From: Polyrhizophydium stewartii | Taxonomy: Eukaryota; Chytridiomycota; Chytridiomycetes; Rhizophydiales | Length of the DNA: 27,630 nucleotides | Assembly (NCBI GenBank): GCA_027604665.1 | Contig: JADGIZ010000091.1 | Coordinates: forward strand, 1-27,630 | Direction of reading: 5' to 3' | In this document: one piece after another, positions 1 through 9,833 of the stretch | Numbering within the stretch: position 1 is the stretch's first letter | How the letters are laid out: the number at the start of each line of letters is the position of its first letter | Translations under genes and position numbers: made by a program | The notes under the pieces: model-generated | What the model saw: the letters and a program-made list of their open reading frames with translations, nothing else | Database searches by the model: none | Told to the model about the DNA's origin: nothing

Positions 1-763
1 GACTCGCCAGTGGTGGCGGTTGTTGTCGCCGACGTTGATTCTGCCTCGCCCGCACACGACCACATCCAGCCGGAGAGCGCGGTGTCATCGACGCCAACGT
101 CGAGCGACGACCTGACTCGGCGGCCGGCTCATCACTCGTCGACAGCAGAGGTGCATGTCGAGGAAGACGCGGACATGCACGAAGGCCACTCGCACGGCGG
201 CTTGATGCTGCACACGCGCGAGAAGCAGCTTGTTGTTCTGCTGCTTGAGCTGGGCATTGCTTCGCACTCTGTGATCATTGGCCTGACACTGGGCATCGCG
301 ACCGACGAGTTCAAGACGCTGCTGATTGCGCTGTGCTTCCACCAGTTCTTTGAGGGCCTGGCGCTGTCAGCGATCGTGCTCGACGCGGGCTTTCGTCGCT
401 GGACAATGGCTTTCGGCATGGTCGTGTTTTGTGAGTGCGCGCAGATCAAAGCTCCGCACGCCCGCTGTTGCTGCTGACGCTGCCGGCGCGACTGCAGACA
501 CGCTCACGACGCCGGCGGGCATTGCTCTTGGCATTGTGGTGCGCGAGTCGTTCAATGCCAACGCGACGCAGACGCTGCTTGCGACGGGCGTGCTGGACGC
601 CGTGAGCGCGGGCATCTTGATATACGATGCGCTCGTCAATGTCATCTATCCGCACTTTTCTGCGGCGTCGTTCCGGCGGGCCAGCAGCGGCTTCCAGCTC
701 GTGCAGCTGCTGGCCATGTATCTCGGCTGTGCGCTGATGAGCCTGATTGGGCTCTGGGCGTGA
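1..763 (+). CDS. ZIP-family zinc/iron transporter, C-terminal part (5' end outside window)
   Basis: Plasma-membrane or organellar divalent-metal importer of the IRT/ZRT group. Exons 1..430 and 498..763 are joined over a 67-nt GT-AG intron in phase 1 (231 residues plus stop). The reading frame is open at base 1, so the N-terminal membrane segments are missing. A variable loop ends in the His-rich motif HEGHSHGG, the usual cytoplasmic metal-binding loop. The signature helices follow: HSVIIGLTLGI (helix IV) and HQFFEGLALSA (helix V), which carry the paired metal-site His and Glu residues. After the splice comes YTLTTPAGIALGIV, matching the family's SLTTPIGIAIG block. The C terminus LIGLWA ends just inside a membrane helix, as is normal for the family. 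The metal specificity cannot be read from the sequence. Confidence 0.95.
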
Positions 764-894
764 GTATTGGCCAGCCCTGGGAGCTGCCCCGACCATAGCC
801 CGCTCGTTCCTCCAACACCTCCATATCTCCGCCTCATTGCTCACAACGGCGCTGTGCGGGCGAGCGCAGCCTGACCCTCCAATACACGAATATA

Positions 895-2271
895 ATGCTT
901 GTTGCAACTGGCGAGCTGGCAGGAGTCTCTTGGTATGCACCCGAAAAAATCGACCTTCTCTTCAAAATGGCAATCACAAAGGACAGGCTGGCTGCACATA
1001 TCGCACAGGAGCTGGGGTCTCGCATCGATGGAACCCGCGCCACAGGAAGCCTGCGCGTTGGCTCGTTCTGCACCCAGAGCCCAGAGCAGAGAGAGCTGTT
1101 CGCACACCAGGCTCCGAACACTGCCGCCCTTCGGACAGACAGGCTGGTGTTCGTGAGCCACAAGCCCACCTCGCGGGTCGCAGGCCGCCCAGCCGACTCG
1201 GCGTCTGTCGAGGAGCCTGCGCCAGCGTCAGGCGCGGAGCAGCTCGTGGTCGCTGTGCAGACGTGCGAATACGTCGTGGGTCGCACGCTGGTCGTCAACG
1301 TCGCCAAGGTCGACTCATCCGGCTCTTGTTCGGACACGCTCCGCGGCGTCGCCTCGGGATGCGTTCGAGCCCTTGTTGGGTTTCTTGCCAAGCAAGCGTC
1401 GATAGACGGCCTTGAATCTCTCCAGCTGCACGTTTTTGCAAGGGCTCAACCGCAGTACCTGTTCCACCGGTCCGCAAGCCGCACCAGCAAGCGGACGCTC
1501 TCGCCCTCGGCGCTTGTCAAATGGTGGATCCGCGTCCTTGATGGCGTGTCTTCGGATCTCTCCGTCTTGGCAGGCACCGCCGGCACGGTTGAGCGGACGG
1601 CCGCTATCCCAGGCGAGAATGCAGACTCGCCGGCGGCCAAGTCTCTCGTTGGTGCGCTGCTGGGTTCGCAGCTGTGTGGTGAAGGCGGCGGCTGGCAGTG
1701 GGGGCTTGGGCGGATTGATGTTCCTGGCCATGAGCATCCTGTGTTTCCGTGCTTCCCCGACGACCCGGTGTCCAAGGCGATAGCTATGCTCGATCACGGC
1801 AAGGCTGCGAGCGAGTCTGACGTTCTCGGGATGCTTGGTATCGTTGGCGAGTGCCAATCCACGTGTGCCTTGTTCTCGGTGCGAGCAAGCCTGAAAGTCA
1901 AAGAGCCAAACGACATTGGTGAGGCAAGCGGCCCTGCGTCTGTCGCAACTTCTCTTGCGCCGGTCGAATTCGAGCATCTCATGGGGCAGTGGCTCTCTGC
2001 CTCGTTCGCAGACGAAGACGCCTGTGTAGCTTCAACCCATCGGCTGCTCGAGATTATAGCCGAGAAAGCCGGACCGGCGGCGATCTCGGAGCCTGTGACG
2101 ATGGCCTCCAAGGCGGAGCAGAGTTCGGCGCCAAACCACGGCGCAGAGCCGGGTGCACCACGAGTGATGCAACTGCAGGGCCTTGTGAAGCGTAAGCCCG
2201 CGCCATCGCCGTCGGCGACACCGCAAGTGCACAGCCTGCAAGGCTTGGTGAAGCGGAAGCGAGCTGAATGA
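895..2271 (+). CDS. RTT109: RTT109-type histone H3-K56 acetyltransferase (KAT11 domain)
   Basis: Nuclear acetyltransferase that acts with the chaperones Asf1 and Vps75 on new histone H3 in the fungal family. As an uninterrupted frame it is 458 aa. KAT11 hallmarks are HVFARAQPQYLF (residues 179-190), the LVKWWIRVLD block (about 208-217) and FPCFPDDP (about 284-291). The N-terminal part has the expected strand pattern around QLVVAVQTCEYVV and VAKVDSSG. The C-terminal tail carries two copies of LQGLVKRK at residues 427-434 and 448-455. The start at 895 is the first in-frame ATG; Met-25 is an alternative. A GTGAGC donor at 1153 and an AG at 1238-1239 would remove an 87-nt, stop-free, multiple-of-three stretch (variable, Pro/Ala-rich) and give a 429-aa protein; I cannot decide this without cDNA. 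The family is typical of fungi, which supports the taxonomic call. Confidence 0.87.
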   Translation: MLVATGELAGVSWYAPEKIDLLFKMAITKDRLAAHIAQELGSRIDGTRATGSLRVGSFCTQSPEQRELFAHQAPNTAALRTDRLVFVSHKPTSRVAGRPADSASVEEPAPASGAEQLVVAVQTCEYVVGRTLVVNVAKVDSSGSCSDTLRGVASGCVRALVGFLAKQASIDGLESLQLHVFARAQPQYLFHRSASRTSKRTLSPSALVKWWIRVLDGVSSDLSVLAGTAGTVERTAAIPGENADSPAAKSLVGALLGSQLCGEGGGWQWGLGRIDVPGHEHPVFPCFPDDPVSKAIAMLDHGKAASESDVLGMLGIVGECQSTCALFSVRASLKVKEPNDIGEASGPASVATSLAPVEFEHLMGQWLSASFADEDACVASTHRLLEIIAEKAGPAAISEPVTMASKAEQSSAPNHGAEPGAPRVMQLQGLVKRKPAPSPSATPQVHSLQGLVKRKRAE

Positions 2272-2284
2272 AGTTGGCTGTGGA

Positions 2285-4473
2285 ATGACAATCCGCGACC
2301 TTGTTGCTGCGCTGCCGCCCGACGCCGACGCGGACTCGCCGGCCGCGCGAGCGCTGTTCAGCGCTCTCTCGGTTGTCCCCGCGGGCAGTGCCGAGGCTCT
2401 CGAGTGCGTTGCACTGCTGCAGGACGCCATGACGGCGGGCCACACGGTGAGTGCCGCGCTCTTGGCCGGCATACTCGTCGCTCTCTGACCACGAGCCGGC
2501 CAGGACTTCTTTGTGGAGCACGCCTGGGAGACCAGCGTCCACGTTGCGGGGCTCGTTGGGGGCGGCACTGGCAGCAGCTCAGTCGACTCAGACTCGGCCG
2601 GCAGCGTGCTGGCCCTTCGCGTGTGGCAGGCTGCCGGCTCGCTGATCGACCACCTCTCCGTGCAAGGCCATCCCCGCGACATGGCTTTGTTTGCTTGCGA
2701 GCATCTTGCGGCGCTCACCAGCGAAGGGTGGAACAGCCAGGACTGGTTCGGGAGTGCGGCGCGGTTTGTGCTGATCGCCCGCCTGGCGGTCACAGGTGTG
2801 ATCCGCTGAGCTTCTGCGGCTCGGCTCGTGCGCTGACTCGAACGTGCGCACGGAAGCCGTGGAGCGCTCGCGGCCGCGCCAGCAGGCCAGCCTCGTGGCA
2901 GACGCAGCCCAGCTCATTGCGCGGGGATGCGAGATGCTCGATGTACTTGAAAGCATCAGCGACGGCGACGAGTTGAGCGACAGCTTTTGGTTTGGATCTG
3001 GCAGGCCAGGCTGCTGATAGCCTGCTCCTCGTTCGGTCTCAGGCTCCTTGCCAAAGAAGCTTACTCTCTCGCCGGAACGGATCTGGTGTCGTTGCTCGAG
3101 CGCCTCACTTTGCTGGAAGAGACAGCCGAGAGCGATCCTCGCACGAGCTTGGCCCGACTCGCCTCGCGGCTCTCTGTTTTGTTTGGCGAGACGCTCCTGC
3201 TTAATCCCCCTGCCGAACACGGAGATCGTGTGCAGCTGCTTGCGAAGCGCGTGTTGGTAAGGCATGGCAGATTCGCTTGACAACAACCGGCAGATGCTTA
3301 TATGACTCGATGCAGCACGTCTCACATCGCATGGGGCTTCTGCCTTGGTCACCACTAGATCTCCATGGCGGCGTTTCCAAAGAAGACCGAGCAGTCTTGG
3401 TCGGCATGCACTTTCATCCGTGCCTGCCCAACCAGCTGCCTTTGGTGATTGACCGACATTGGTTGTTTAGGAGAACAGTTGGCCTGACGGCCAAGCTGAT
3501 CGAGATGCGCGGCTTTGCGGGCCGCCTTGGCTTGTATATGCTCGAGTCAATGAGCCCCGACATTGGCCCGGACGCGATCACGCTTGAGTGCTTTGGCGAC
3601 GAGCTGAGCAGCAACGCTGAAAAGTCGCAGTATAACCTGCTTATCGAGGTAGCCACTTGAAGATTTTATTAGCGATTGTCAGCGGTCGCTAACCGCGCAT
3701 GGGCCACCGACACGAAGGCGCTCTTGGCCATGGTGATATCATGCCCCAGCCAGCAGGATACGGTGCACACGTTTTCCCTCTTTAAAGCCGTCTTCGCAGC
3801 ATGCACAGACGAAGTCAAGAGCAGAGTCCTTTTGATGATGATGGCCGATGGAAGCGTGCCGACACTGGTTGTTTCGGCGATATCGCTGCTAAAGGAGCAA
3901 ATCCACGCAGCAGTGCGGCATGAGAGTGGCAGACAAACCAAGGCGGGTTTCTGTCATATGCAGATCGAGCCATGCCAAGCTGGCGCTGACAGAGAGTGGG
4001 CGATCAAGATGTTTGGCTCGCGTATGCTGCTTGACACGTTCCTCTCGGAGTTGCTCGATGCAAGATCTTCTCTTTACCAAGGCGTGGCAGACTCGGGCGT
4101 GATCAGTGTGCTTGACAGTGTCGAGCTTTTACACGACCGTCATGGCGTTCTGATGCACGCGCTGAATCTGTATTTGTACCTGCTTTTGCGCGAAAGCCCA
4201 GAGTCAGACAGACTCGGTGTGTGGAACAGCATGCAAGTGCAAGCTATTCAGCGCAAATTGCTGTCCCCGCTTCGCTCGGCGCTGAACAGAGTACTTCGGA
4301 TTCCGGACGCAAATGGTACTTCACGCGATAGCAGTCCGACTTATGAAGGCCCGAAGACCCAAGGTCCAGGGGAGGATCCGGACCGGCAGCGGCTGCTGAT
4401 GGACATGCTCATGCTGGAAGGCGTCCTCGATCGCATCGAAGATCGTTTGTCAAACGCACTTGACGTTAACTAA
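2285..4473 (+). CDS. Glomulin / Ybp1-like helical-repeat protein
   Basis: Proposed exons are 2285..2446, 2504..2795, 2857..2989, 3043..3256, 3316..3648 and 3718..4473; all junction phases agree. A further stop-free intron 3913..4008 (GTGCGG...AG, branch GCTGAC) is likely, giving 597 aa against 629 without it; glomulin proteins are about 600 aa. The third intron could instead start at 2972. The protein is almost entirely alpha-helical with no membrane segments. The recognisable part is the C-terminal block HALNLYLYLLLRE followed by KLLSPLRSALNRV, which resembles glomulin (an SCF/RBX1 inhibitor) and the fungal Ybp1/Pap1-interacting proteins. The assignment rests on this pattern and on length, so the function is an inference. 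The start codon lies 13 bp after the RTT109 stop. Confidence 0.58.
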
Positions 4474-4511
4474 AGCTATTGCATGGAATGTGTTTTGAAA
4501 AGGCTGAAGGA

Positions 4512-5842
4512 TTACGTGTATTGGACGAGCACGCTCTTCGACGCCTCGTACATGCCCAAGAAAATGCTCCCTCCGATTGAAATCCACATAACTCGTGGCC
4601 CGATTCCCGACAGGAATGTCAGCGCGCCCTCCTCTGCCAGAATCCCCCTGGCTGTGCCTACGATGCTTGCTGTCTTTCCCGCCTGCACACGCAGCGAGCA
4701 ATACAGTCAGCCGAGCATCTTGGCGCAGAATTGCAGCAAATACAGGCACAAAGGCATGCCTACCTTGAGCGAGAGCATGATTCTCGTCTTCACAACGTCG
4801 AGTGGCGTTGTCGCGGCAGCCGCGATGCCGCCGGCAATGCAGCCGCAGAAGGCAGCCTCGGTAAACCAGAGCGGCCGCTGCAGGTAGGCCGCAAGTCGGC
4901 GCTTCATGCCCTCATAGAGCGGGAACTGAATACATGCGAACGGGATCTAGATGGTGCGATACGTCAGCACACACTTGACTGTTGACGTGGGGCAGCTTTG
5001 TACACGCACTTCTCGAAAAATTGTCATTGCGTAGCCTTTGTAGAAGCCGCGCACGCCTTGGCTGCGCAGGATGCTGGACACTGCCTCGGGTACCGATGCG
5101 TAGATGCCCGTCTGCATGCGCTGCTTGACGATCTCTGTCGGGACCCGCACGACGCACGCCGCCTGTGCAGTTGATCGACGCATCAGCAGACACTCGGCAG
5201 ATGCAGTCTATTAGCCGATAGAGGGGGGGAGCGCACCACCTCGCCCGCAGATGCAGACGCCATGTGCACGAGCGGCTGCTGAGAAGGCTCGCGGAAGCGG
5301 GTCGACAGCGTCGCCTTGAGGGTTTCGTATGCCAGGAAGAAGGCCGCGGCTACATCCAGGCGCGGGCCGTTAGCCGGGACAAGGCGGCGCATCGGCATGC
5401 GGCCAGACAAGGCAGGCACAACGCACCCGACGGCGCCGAGCCCATCACGGCCGACGACAAGCCCGCATAGATGTTTCGGAAGCCGCCCGAGGCTCGGAAG
5501 CCCGCCTTGGATTGCTGAGCATGGGACGGGCCGTCTCGATCAGCACGGGAGCGGCACGGGAGCGGCACCGGATCGCGCTGCACCCTGCTGGCTCTCGGGC
5601 AGGAATGCGGTGCCGGCGGCGGCGTCGCACCAGGCGGGTCTTGACGGTGTCGAGAGGGAAGAGCACCGTGTCGACGGTCGTTCCGGCTGCAGCGCCGGCC
5701 TTGTGAGGGAGCGAGCGTGCGGGGGGGTGCCCGGATCAGCCCAATTGCATGCTATTAATCTGGTGCATGCGTGCTGGCGCACCAAGAGCGCCTGCAACGG
5801 CGTCGGCGTCGGCGTCGGCGTCGGCGCGGCCGGATCGGGCAT
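4512..5842 (-). CDS. PET8: Mitochondrial S-adenosylmethionine carrier (SLC25A26/Pet8 type)
   Basis: Inner-membrane carrier that brings SAM into mitochondria for methylation, lipoate and biotin synthesis. There are seven exons on the minus strand: 5842..5783, 5699..5631, 5514..5427, 5349..5240, 5162..5010, 4946..4764 and 4682..4512, together 277 aa (the family is about 270-285). It has three carrier repeats, each with the PX[DE]XX[KR] signature: PLDTVK (35-40), PTEIVK (117-122) and PLDVVK (208-213). Subfamily markers are [46 protein letters not shown] and [13 protein letters not shown]. The N terminus is a short Pro-Thr repeat (PTPTPTPTP) before the first helix and has no obvious presequence, as usual for carriers. 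The start ATG is the only in-frame Met upstream of the repeat. Confidence 0.95.
5801..5824. repeat. Hexanucleotide tandem repeat CGTCGG x4
   Basis: Four perfect copies of CGTCGG lie in the first exon of the SAM carrier. On the coding strand they encode the alternating Pro-Thr stretch in front of the first transmembrane helix. Copy-number change would keep the frame. Confidence 0.9.
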
Positions 5843-5919
5843 CTCGGGCAGAGTCGCATCGTCGCCCTCGGTCGGCGACCTGCGGCTTTCTTGCCTGTTC
5901 GTTTTTTTCTTCAGCAACA
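5843..5919. promoter_or_regulatory. 77-bp bidirectional promoter between SAM carrier and eIF3i
   Basis: The two start codons face away from each other across 77 bp. No TATA box is visible. The eIF3i side ends in a pyrimidine tract (CTTTCTTGCCTG then GTTTTTTTCTTC, with seven T) directly before CAGCAACA and the ATG, resembling the pyrimidine-rich initiators of translation-machinery genes. The transcription start sites are unknown. Confidence 0.7.
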
Positions 5920-7614
5920 ATGGTGCGCCTCGGCCACAGCTGGCTCGCCGCGGCCGCCTCGGCAGCAAAGGCTGCGCCGTCCCCCCCCCCGCCCGCAGAC
6001 GCACAGCGGGGAGAAGCGGGCTCTCCCGTGCTCGCGGGTGTGCTGACTAGTTCCCTGCGCGCAACAGAGACCCATTCTGCTGCACGGGCACACCCGCTCT
6101 CTCACCAAGATCAAGTACAACAGCGACGGCGACCTGCTGTTCTCGGCGTCCAAGGACAAGAGCCCCAGCGTGTGGTATTCCCACAACGGCGAGCGCCTTG
6201 GGACCTTTGAGGGCCACGGCGGCACGGTCTGGGACCTGGACGTCAGCTGTGCGTGAGAGTGCCCTCGCAGAGCGTCCCACCGCCGCGGGCTGCTGACCGA
6301 CGACGACGGCTGCCTCGCCAACGCCGGGGCTGGTGTCGCCTCTCGATGCGCTGGCCACGTCACCGCGCGGCTCTCTGCCAACGCTTCCCGGTGCTGGAGC
6401 AGACGACAGCAACCGGCTGCTCACCGGCGGCGCTGACGGCGCATGCATCCTCTGGAACGTCTCCAACGGCAAGGAGCTGTTCAGATGGACGACCGAGACA
6501 CAGAACGCTGTCCGCGCCGTGGCCTTTGCAGAGGGCGACCGCAAGGCACTCTATGTCACGGACAAGACCATGGGCCAAAGCTGCGAGATTTTCATTGTTG
6601 AGATCAGCGAGAACATTGCGCAGCGTGGGTTGGCGGCCGCCATCGAGCCTGCCCAAGGCATCTTGCTGACCCTCGATGTCGCGAAACACAGAAACGAGCG
6701 GCCACCTCAAGAGGATTGTTGTCCAGGGAGACCGTGCTACGGTTGCGCTCTGGGGAAAGCTCAACAAGACCATCCTGACCGGCCACTCGGACGGCACGAT
6801 CTCGCTGTGGAATGCCGAGGTGCGAAAGTCCCTCCGCTTTGCCTCCGACTCGTGACTGTCTGATCCTTTCTCCGCTGCGCTGCGCCTGCTTGCAGACCGG
6901 AAAGCTCCTTAAATCCATCAAGCCCCACACAAAGCTTGTTCAGGACATCCAGTTCAGCAAGGACCGCGAGTTCTTCATCACGGCATCTAAGGACCAGTCG
7001 TCGCTGATTATTGATGCGACCACGCTCGAGGTCATGAAGCAGTACACCGCAGACTGCCCGATCAACTCTGCTTCCATTTCGCCGCTCTTCCCTCAGGTGT
7101 GTGCGCTGTCTTGGTTGCCCTTGGCGCTGCGAGGTGTGCGTTTTTTTGCTGATGGCCGATTCTGCTCCTCCCAGATCATGCTCGGCGGTGGCCAGGACGC
7201 AATGAACGTCACAACCACTTCGGCAAGACAGGGCAAGTTCGAGGTTCGCTTCTTCCATCTCGTCTTTGAGGAGGAGATTGGTCGAGTCAAGGGTCACTTT
7301 GGTCCCATCAATACCCTGGCGTTCCATCCGAACGGAAAAAGGTACGTGACTTTTGCCGACGCATGCTTGGCGGCATTTCATCGTACACCAGACTAACTTT
7401 CCATGCCTTGCGCGTGTCGACCGCCCTCTATAGCTTTGCCAGTGGTGGAGAGGACGGTTTTGTCCGCCTGCACTTCTTTGATGAGGACTACTTTAGCTTC
7501 AAGTAAGCACGCGGCCGCGCCGAACTTGCAGACTTTTTGAAGACGCACGTGCTGACACGGTTACCTGAAAGGTTCCCTGAGGAGCTGACCTTTGAGATGA
7601 ACTCGGACGAGTGA
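5920..7614 (+). CDS. TIF34: Translation initiation factor eIF3 subunit I (WD40 protein)
   Basis: Seven-bladed WD40 propeller that binds eIF3b in the eIF3 complex. There are eight exons: 5920..5922, 6068..6248, 6403..6624, 6692..6819, 6896..7096, 7175..7341, 7434..7502 and 7572..7614, together 337 aa (human 325, yeast 347). The first coding exon is the ATG alone, followed directly by a GTGCGC donor. The protein then reads [18 protein letters not shown], matching the family start MKPILLQGH. Other diagnostic blocks are [66 protein letters not shown] and [14 protein letters not shown]. The C terminus FEMNSDE is acidic. All eight exons keep phase. The gene shares its promoter with the SAM carrier and converges on the LRR gene 79 bp downstream. 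Confidence 0.97.
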
Positions 7615-7693
7615 ATGAATATGGCAAGATTTCATTTTTGTCACGCCTCTGACGTACCAAGAGACAGCCCCCCAGGATGAGCCTCGGGCGCGG

Positions 7694-9793
7694 CTATCCA
7701 CGCTTACGAAGTGTCTTCATCAGGTGCTCCTGGCCCTTGAGGATGTGCTCCTGGAGGGTGGCGTCAAAGCTGTTTCCCTTGAGCTCGAGCTGCGCAAGGA
7801 TTAGTTGCGACGATCAGAGAAGCTGCACGACGGCGTCTGGGACTCACTACTACGCCCTCGAGAAGATGGAGCTCGTTGGGTAAGTCAATTAACTGATTCT
7901 GGCTCACGTCGAGTTTGATGAGCGACGAAAGCTCGCCGATCTCGGGAGGCAGGCGCGAAAGAACATTGCCGCGAACCTCGAGGATCTGAAGCGCTTTGAG
8001 CTGTCTGGGGTCGGTAGAACAAATATGTCAATAGCTTTGAAGCTAGGATGCTTTGCGTGAGTCGCGCCAAAGCTCTGGGTCTCACCCAATCTCTGGGAGG
8101 AGAGCCTCGATCTTGTTGCTGCCAAGGTATAGCTTGGTGAGATTGGCCAGCTTGACGATCTGTTTGGGCAGCGAGACGAGCCTATTGGAGCTCATGTCAA
8201 GTTCCGTCAAGGATACCAACTCGCAGATCTCTTCTGGCATTATCTCAAATGCGTTGTTGCTGCGGTCGACTGCATCAGCGACCACATGGATGTAAACGCA
8301 AGTGATTTCCGACTCCTGCATACCCGAGGTAAAGCTGCGAGAGCATCTTGAGCTCGACAATCGAATACGGGATAGCAAATGATGTCAGCTGGTTTTTCCG
8401 CAGGTCGATTCGCACAATCGACCTGAGGTTTCCAATGTCGTCGGCGAGGAGGCGGATGGAGCAGCCCTGGCTCTCGAGGCTGCGCAAACTGGCCAGCGAC
8501 CCGATTGCCGCGGGCACTTCGGAGATTCCCGGATTATGGCGAACAACCAGATCGGTCAAGGCCGGCCAGTTGGACATGACCCACGGATACGCATCCAGCT
8601 TTGCACTGCCGATATTGACTCGCCGCAAGCGCACAAGGCTCTCCATAGTCGACGGAAGTTCGCTGAGGCCGCGGTTTTCCTGCACGTAAAACTCCTCGAG
8701 GTTGGCAAGCTTGCCCACTGGAAATCGTGAGTGGCATCAGACAGCTTCAGCCAACTTCTCTGCCTTGCATGCCAACTCACGGGCATCAGGAAGCGTCTCG
8801 ATGTTGTTGGTCGCCAGATTCAAGTACGTCAGCCCAGCGAGCTGGCCCAAGGAGGAGGAGACTCTTGTGATCAAGTTGTTTGAAACGTCCAGTTGCTGAG
8901 TCCGTTCAATATTCCGTCCGGGTCAGCAACTTTCATGTCCGGCACTTTGCAATCCAGCCCAAGCGCTAACCCTGAGCGAGGTCAGATTCTCGATCCTGTC
9001 GTCGATCTTGGCAAGCTTGTTAAAAGCGACGCTGAGGCGTTCGAGGCGAGGGAGCCGAAATATTCCTTCGGGCAGATCCTGCGTACCTCGATTCAGCTGG
9101 ATGTGTCAGGAGAGTTAATTGGTTGCGCCAAGATTCACCGAAAAGATATTGTGGTGCAATTCCAGCGTCTCGAGTGCTGCCAGTTCGCCGATTTCTGCCG
9201 GCAGCTCCCTGAGAGACCTGGTTTCAGCGTCGCAAGTGTGCGTCTCGCATTTCATGCTGGTCGCGACGCACTCGAGTTGATTGTCGCTTATGTCGAGTTT
9301 TTGAAGATTGACAAGCCTTGAGATTTTGGGAGTCACCGGTGCGAAAAACAGTCTGTTCTTGGCTGCAGATGCGGGACAATGACCCCCCCCCCATCGGCAT
9401 GGGCAGCACGGCGTCAGCGTGCGGAGGGGAAGACTGCGCCGTGCCGCACGAGACGAGCATCGCGATCGCAAAGACCAAGAGGCGTACCAGCAAGCAGTGT
9501 CTGTAATGATGCCGGCAGATTGTGTGGGAAGCAGTTGATATTGTTCTCCGAAATGTCGAGCACCAGCAGCTGGTCGAGCTTTCCTGTGAGCTGGCGAGTC
9601 AGCAAAGAGAGCTTGGCATGCCCCAGAGGGAGCGTCGGCACACACCGATATCGTCCGTGATCTCCAGCAGCTGGTTCTTGCTCAGAAACAGTCGCTGCAA
9701 CTGCCGCTGCTTCAAGACTTTCTTCGGGACCTCCTTGTTTTGCTGGCCGGACAGGTCCAGCTCGGCCGATTCCTTGCCTTGCGAGTTTCCCAT
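7694..9793 (-). CDS. Leucine-rich-repeat protein, LRRC40/LrrA-like, predicted N-myristoylated
   Basis: There are ten exons on the minus strand: 9793..9646, 9583..9488, 9362..9272, 9208..9139, 9078..8971, 8895..8781, 8717..8324, 8259..8086, 8004..7848 and 7789..7694, together 482 aa with all phases consistent. Almost the whole chain is a solenoid of about 17 LRRs of about 23 residues with the LxxLxLxxNxLxxLP pattern, for example LQKLDISDNQLEELPAEIG, LTYLNLATNNIETLPD and LDMSSNRLVSLPKQI. The C-terminal cap (LELKGNSF, then ILKGQEHLMKTLRKRG) resembles the end of LRRC40 and Dictyostelium LrrA. The N terminus MGNSQGKE fits an N-myristoylation signal (Gly-2, Ser near position 6), suggesting membrane attachment. 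There is no kinase, death or other effector domain, so it is probably a scaffold; the partner is unknown. Confidence 0.88.
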
Positions 9794-9833
9794 CTCGCGG
9801 GCGAAGGCCGAACTTTCCCGAACTCGCGATCCG
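9794..9833. promoter_or_regulatory. 40-bp gap between divergent start codons of LRR gene and ZNG1
   Basis: Only 40 bp separate the two ATGs, and both starts are supported by recognisable N termini (MGNSQGK and the PELVP motif). The spacer is GC-rich, has no TATA box, and contains two direct CTCGCG copies near its ends. Core promoter elements for at least one gene must extend into the other gene's 5' coding exon, unless transcription starts inside this spacer. Confidence 0.7.

Noticed and set aside
3649..3672. 24-nt intron in the glomulin-like gene
   Set aside because: The AG at 3716-3717 gives a normal 69-nt intron with a GCTAAC branch site and the same phase.
2285..4473. Repeated frame changes in the glomulin-like gene as signs of a pseudogene
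   Set aside because: Every change is explained by a 53-69 nt GT-AG intron with matching phase and often a CTGAC/CTAAC branch site; the spliced frame is open throughout.
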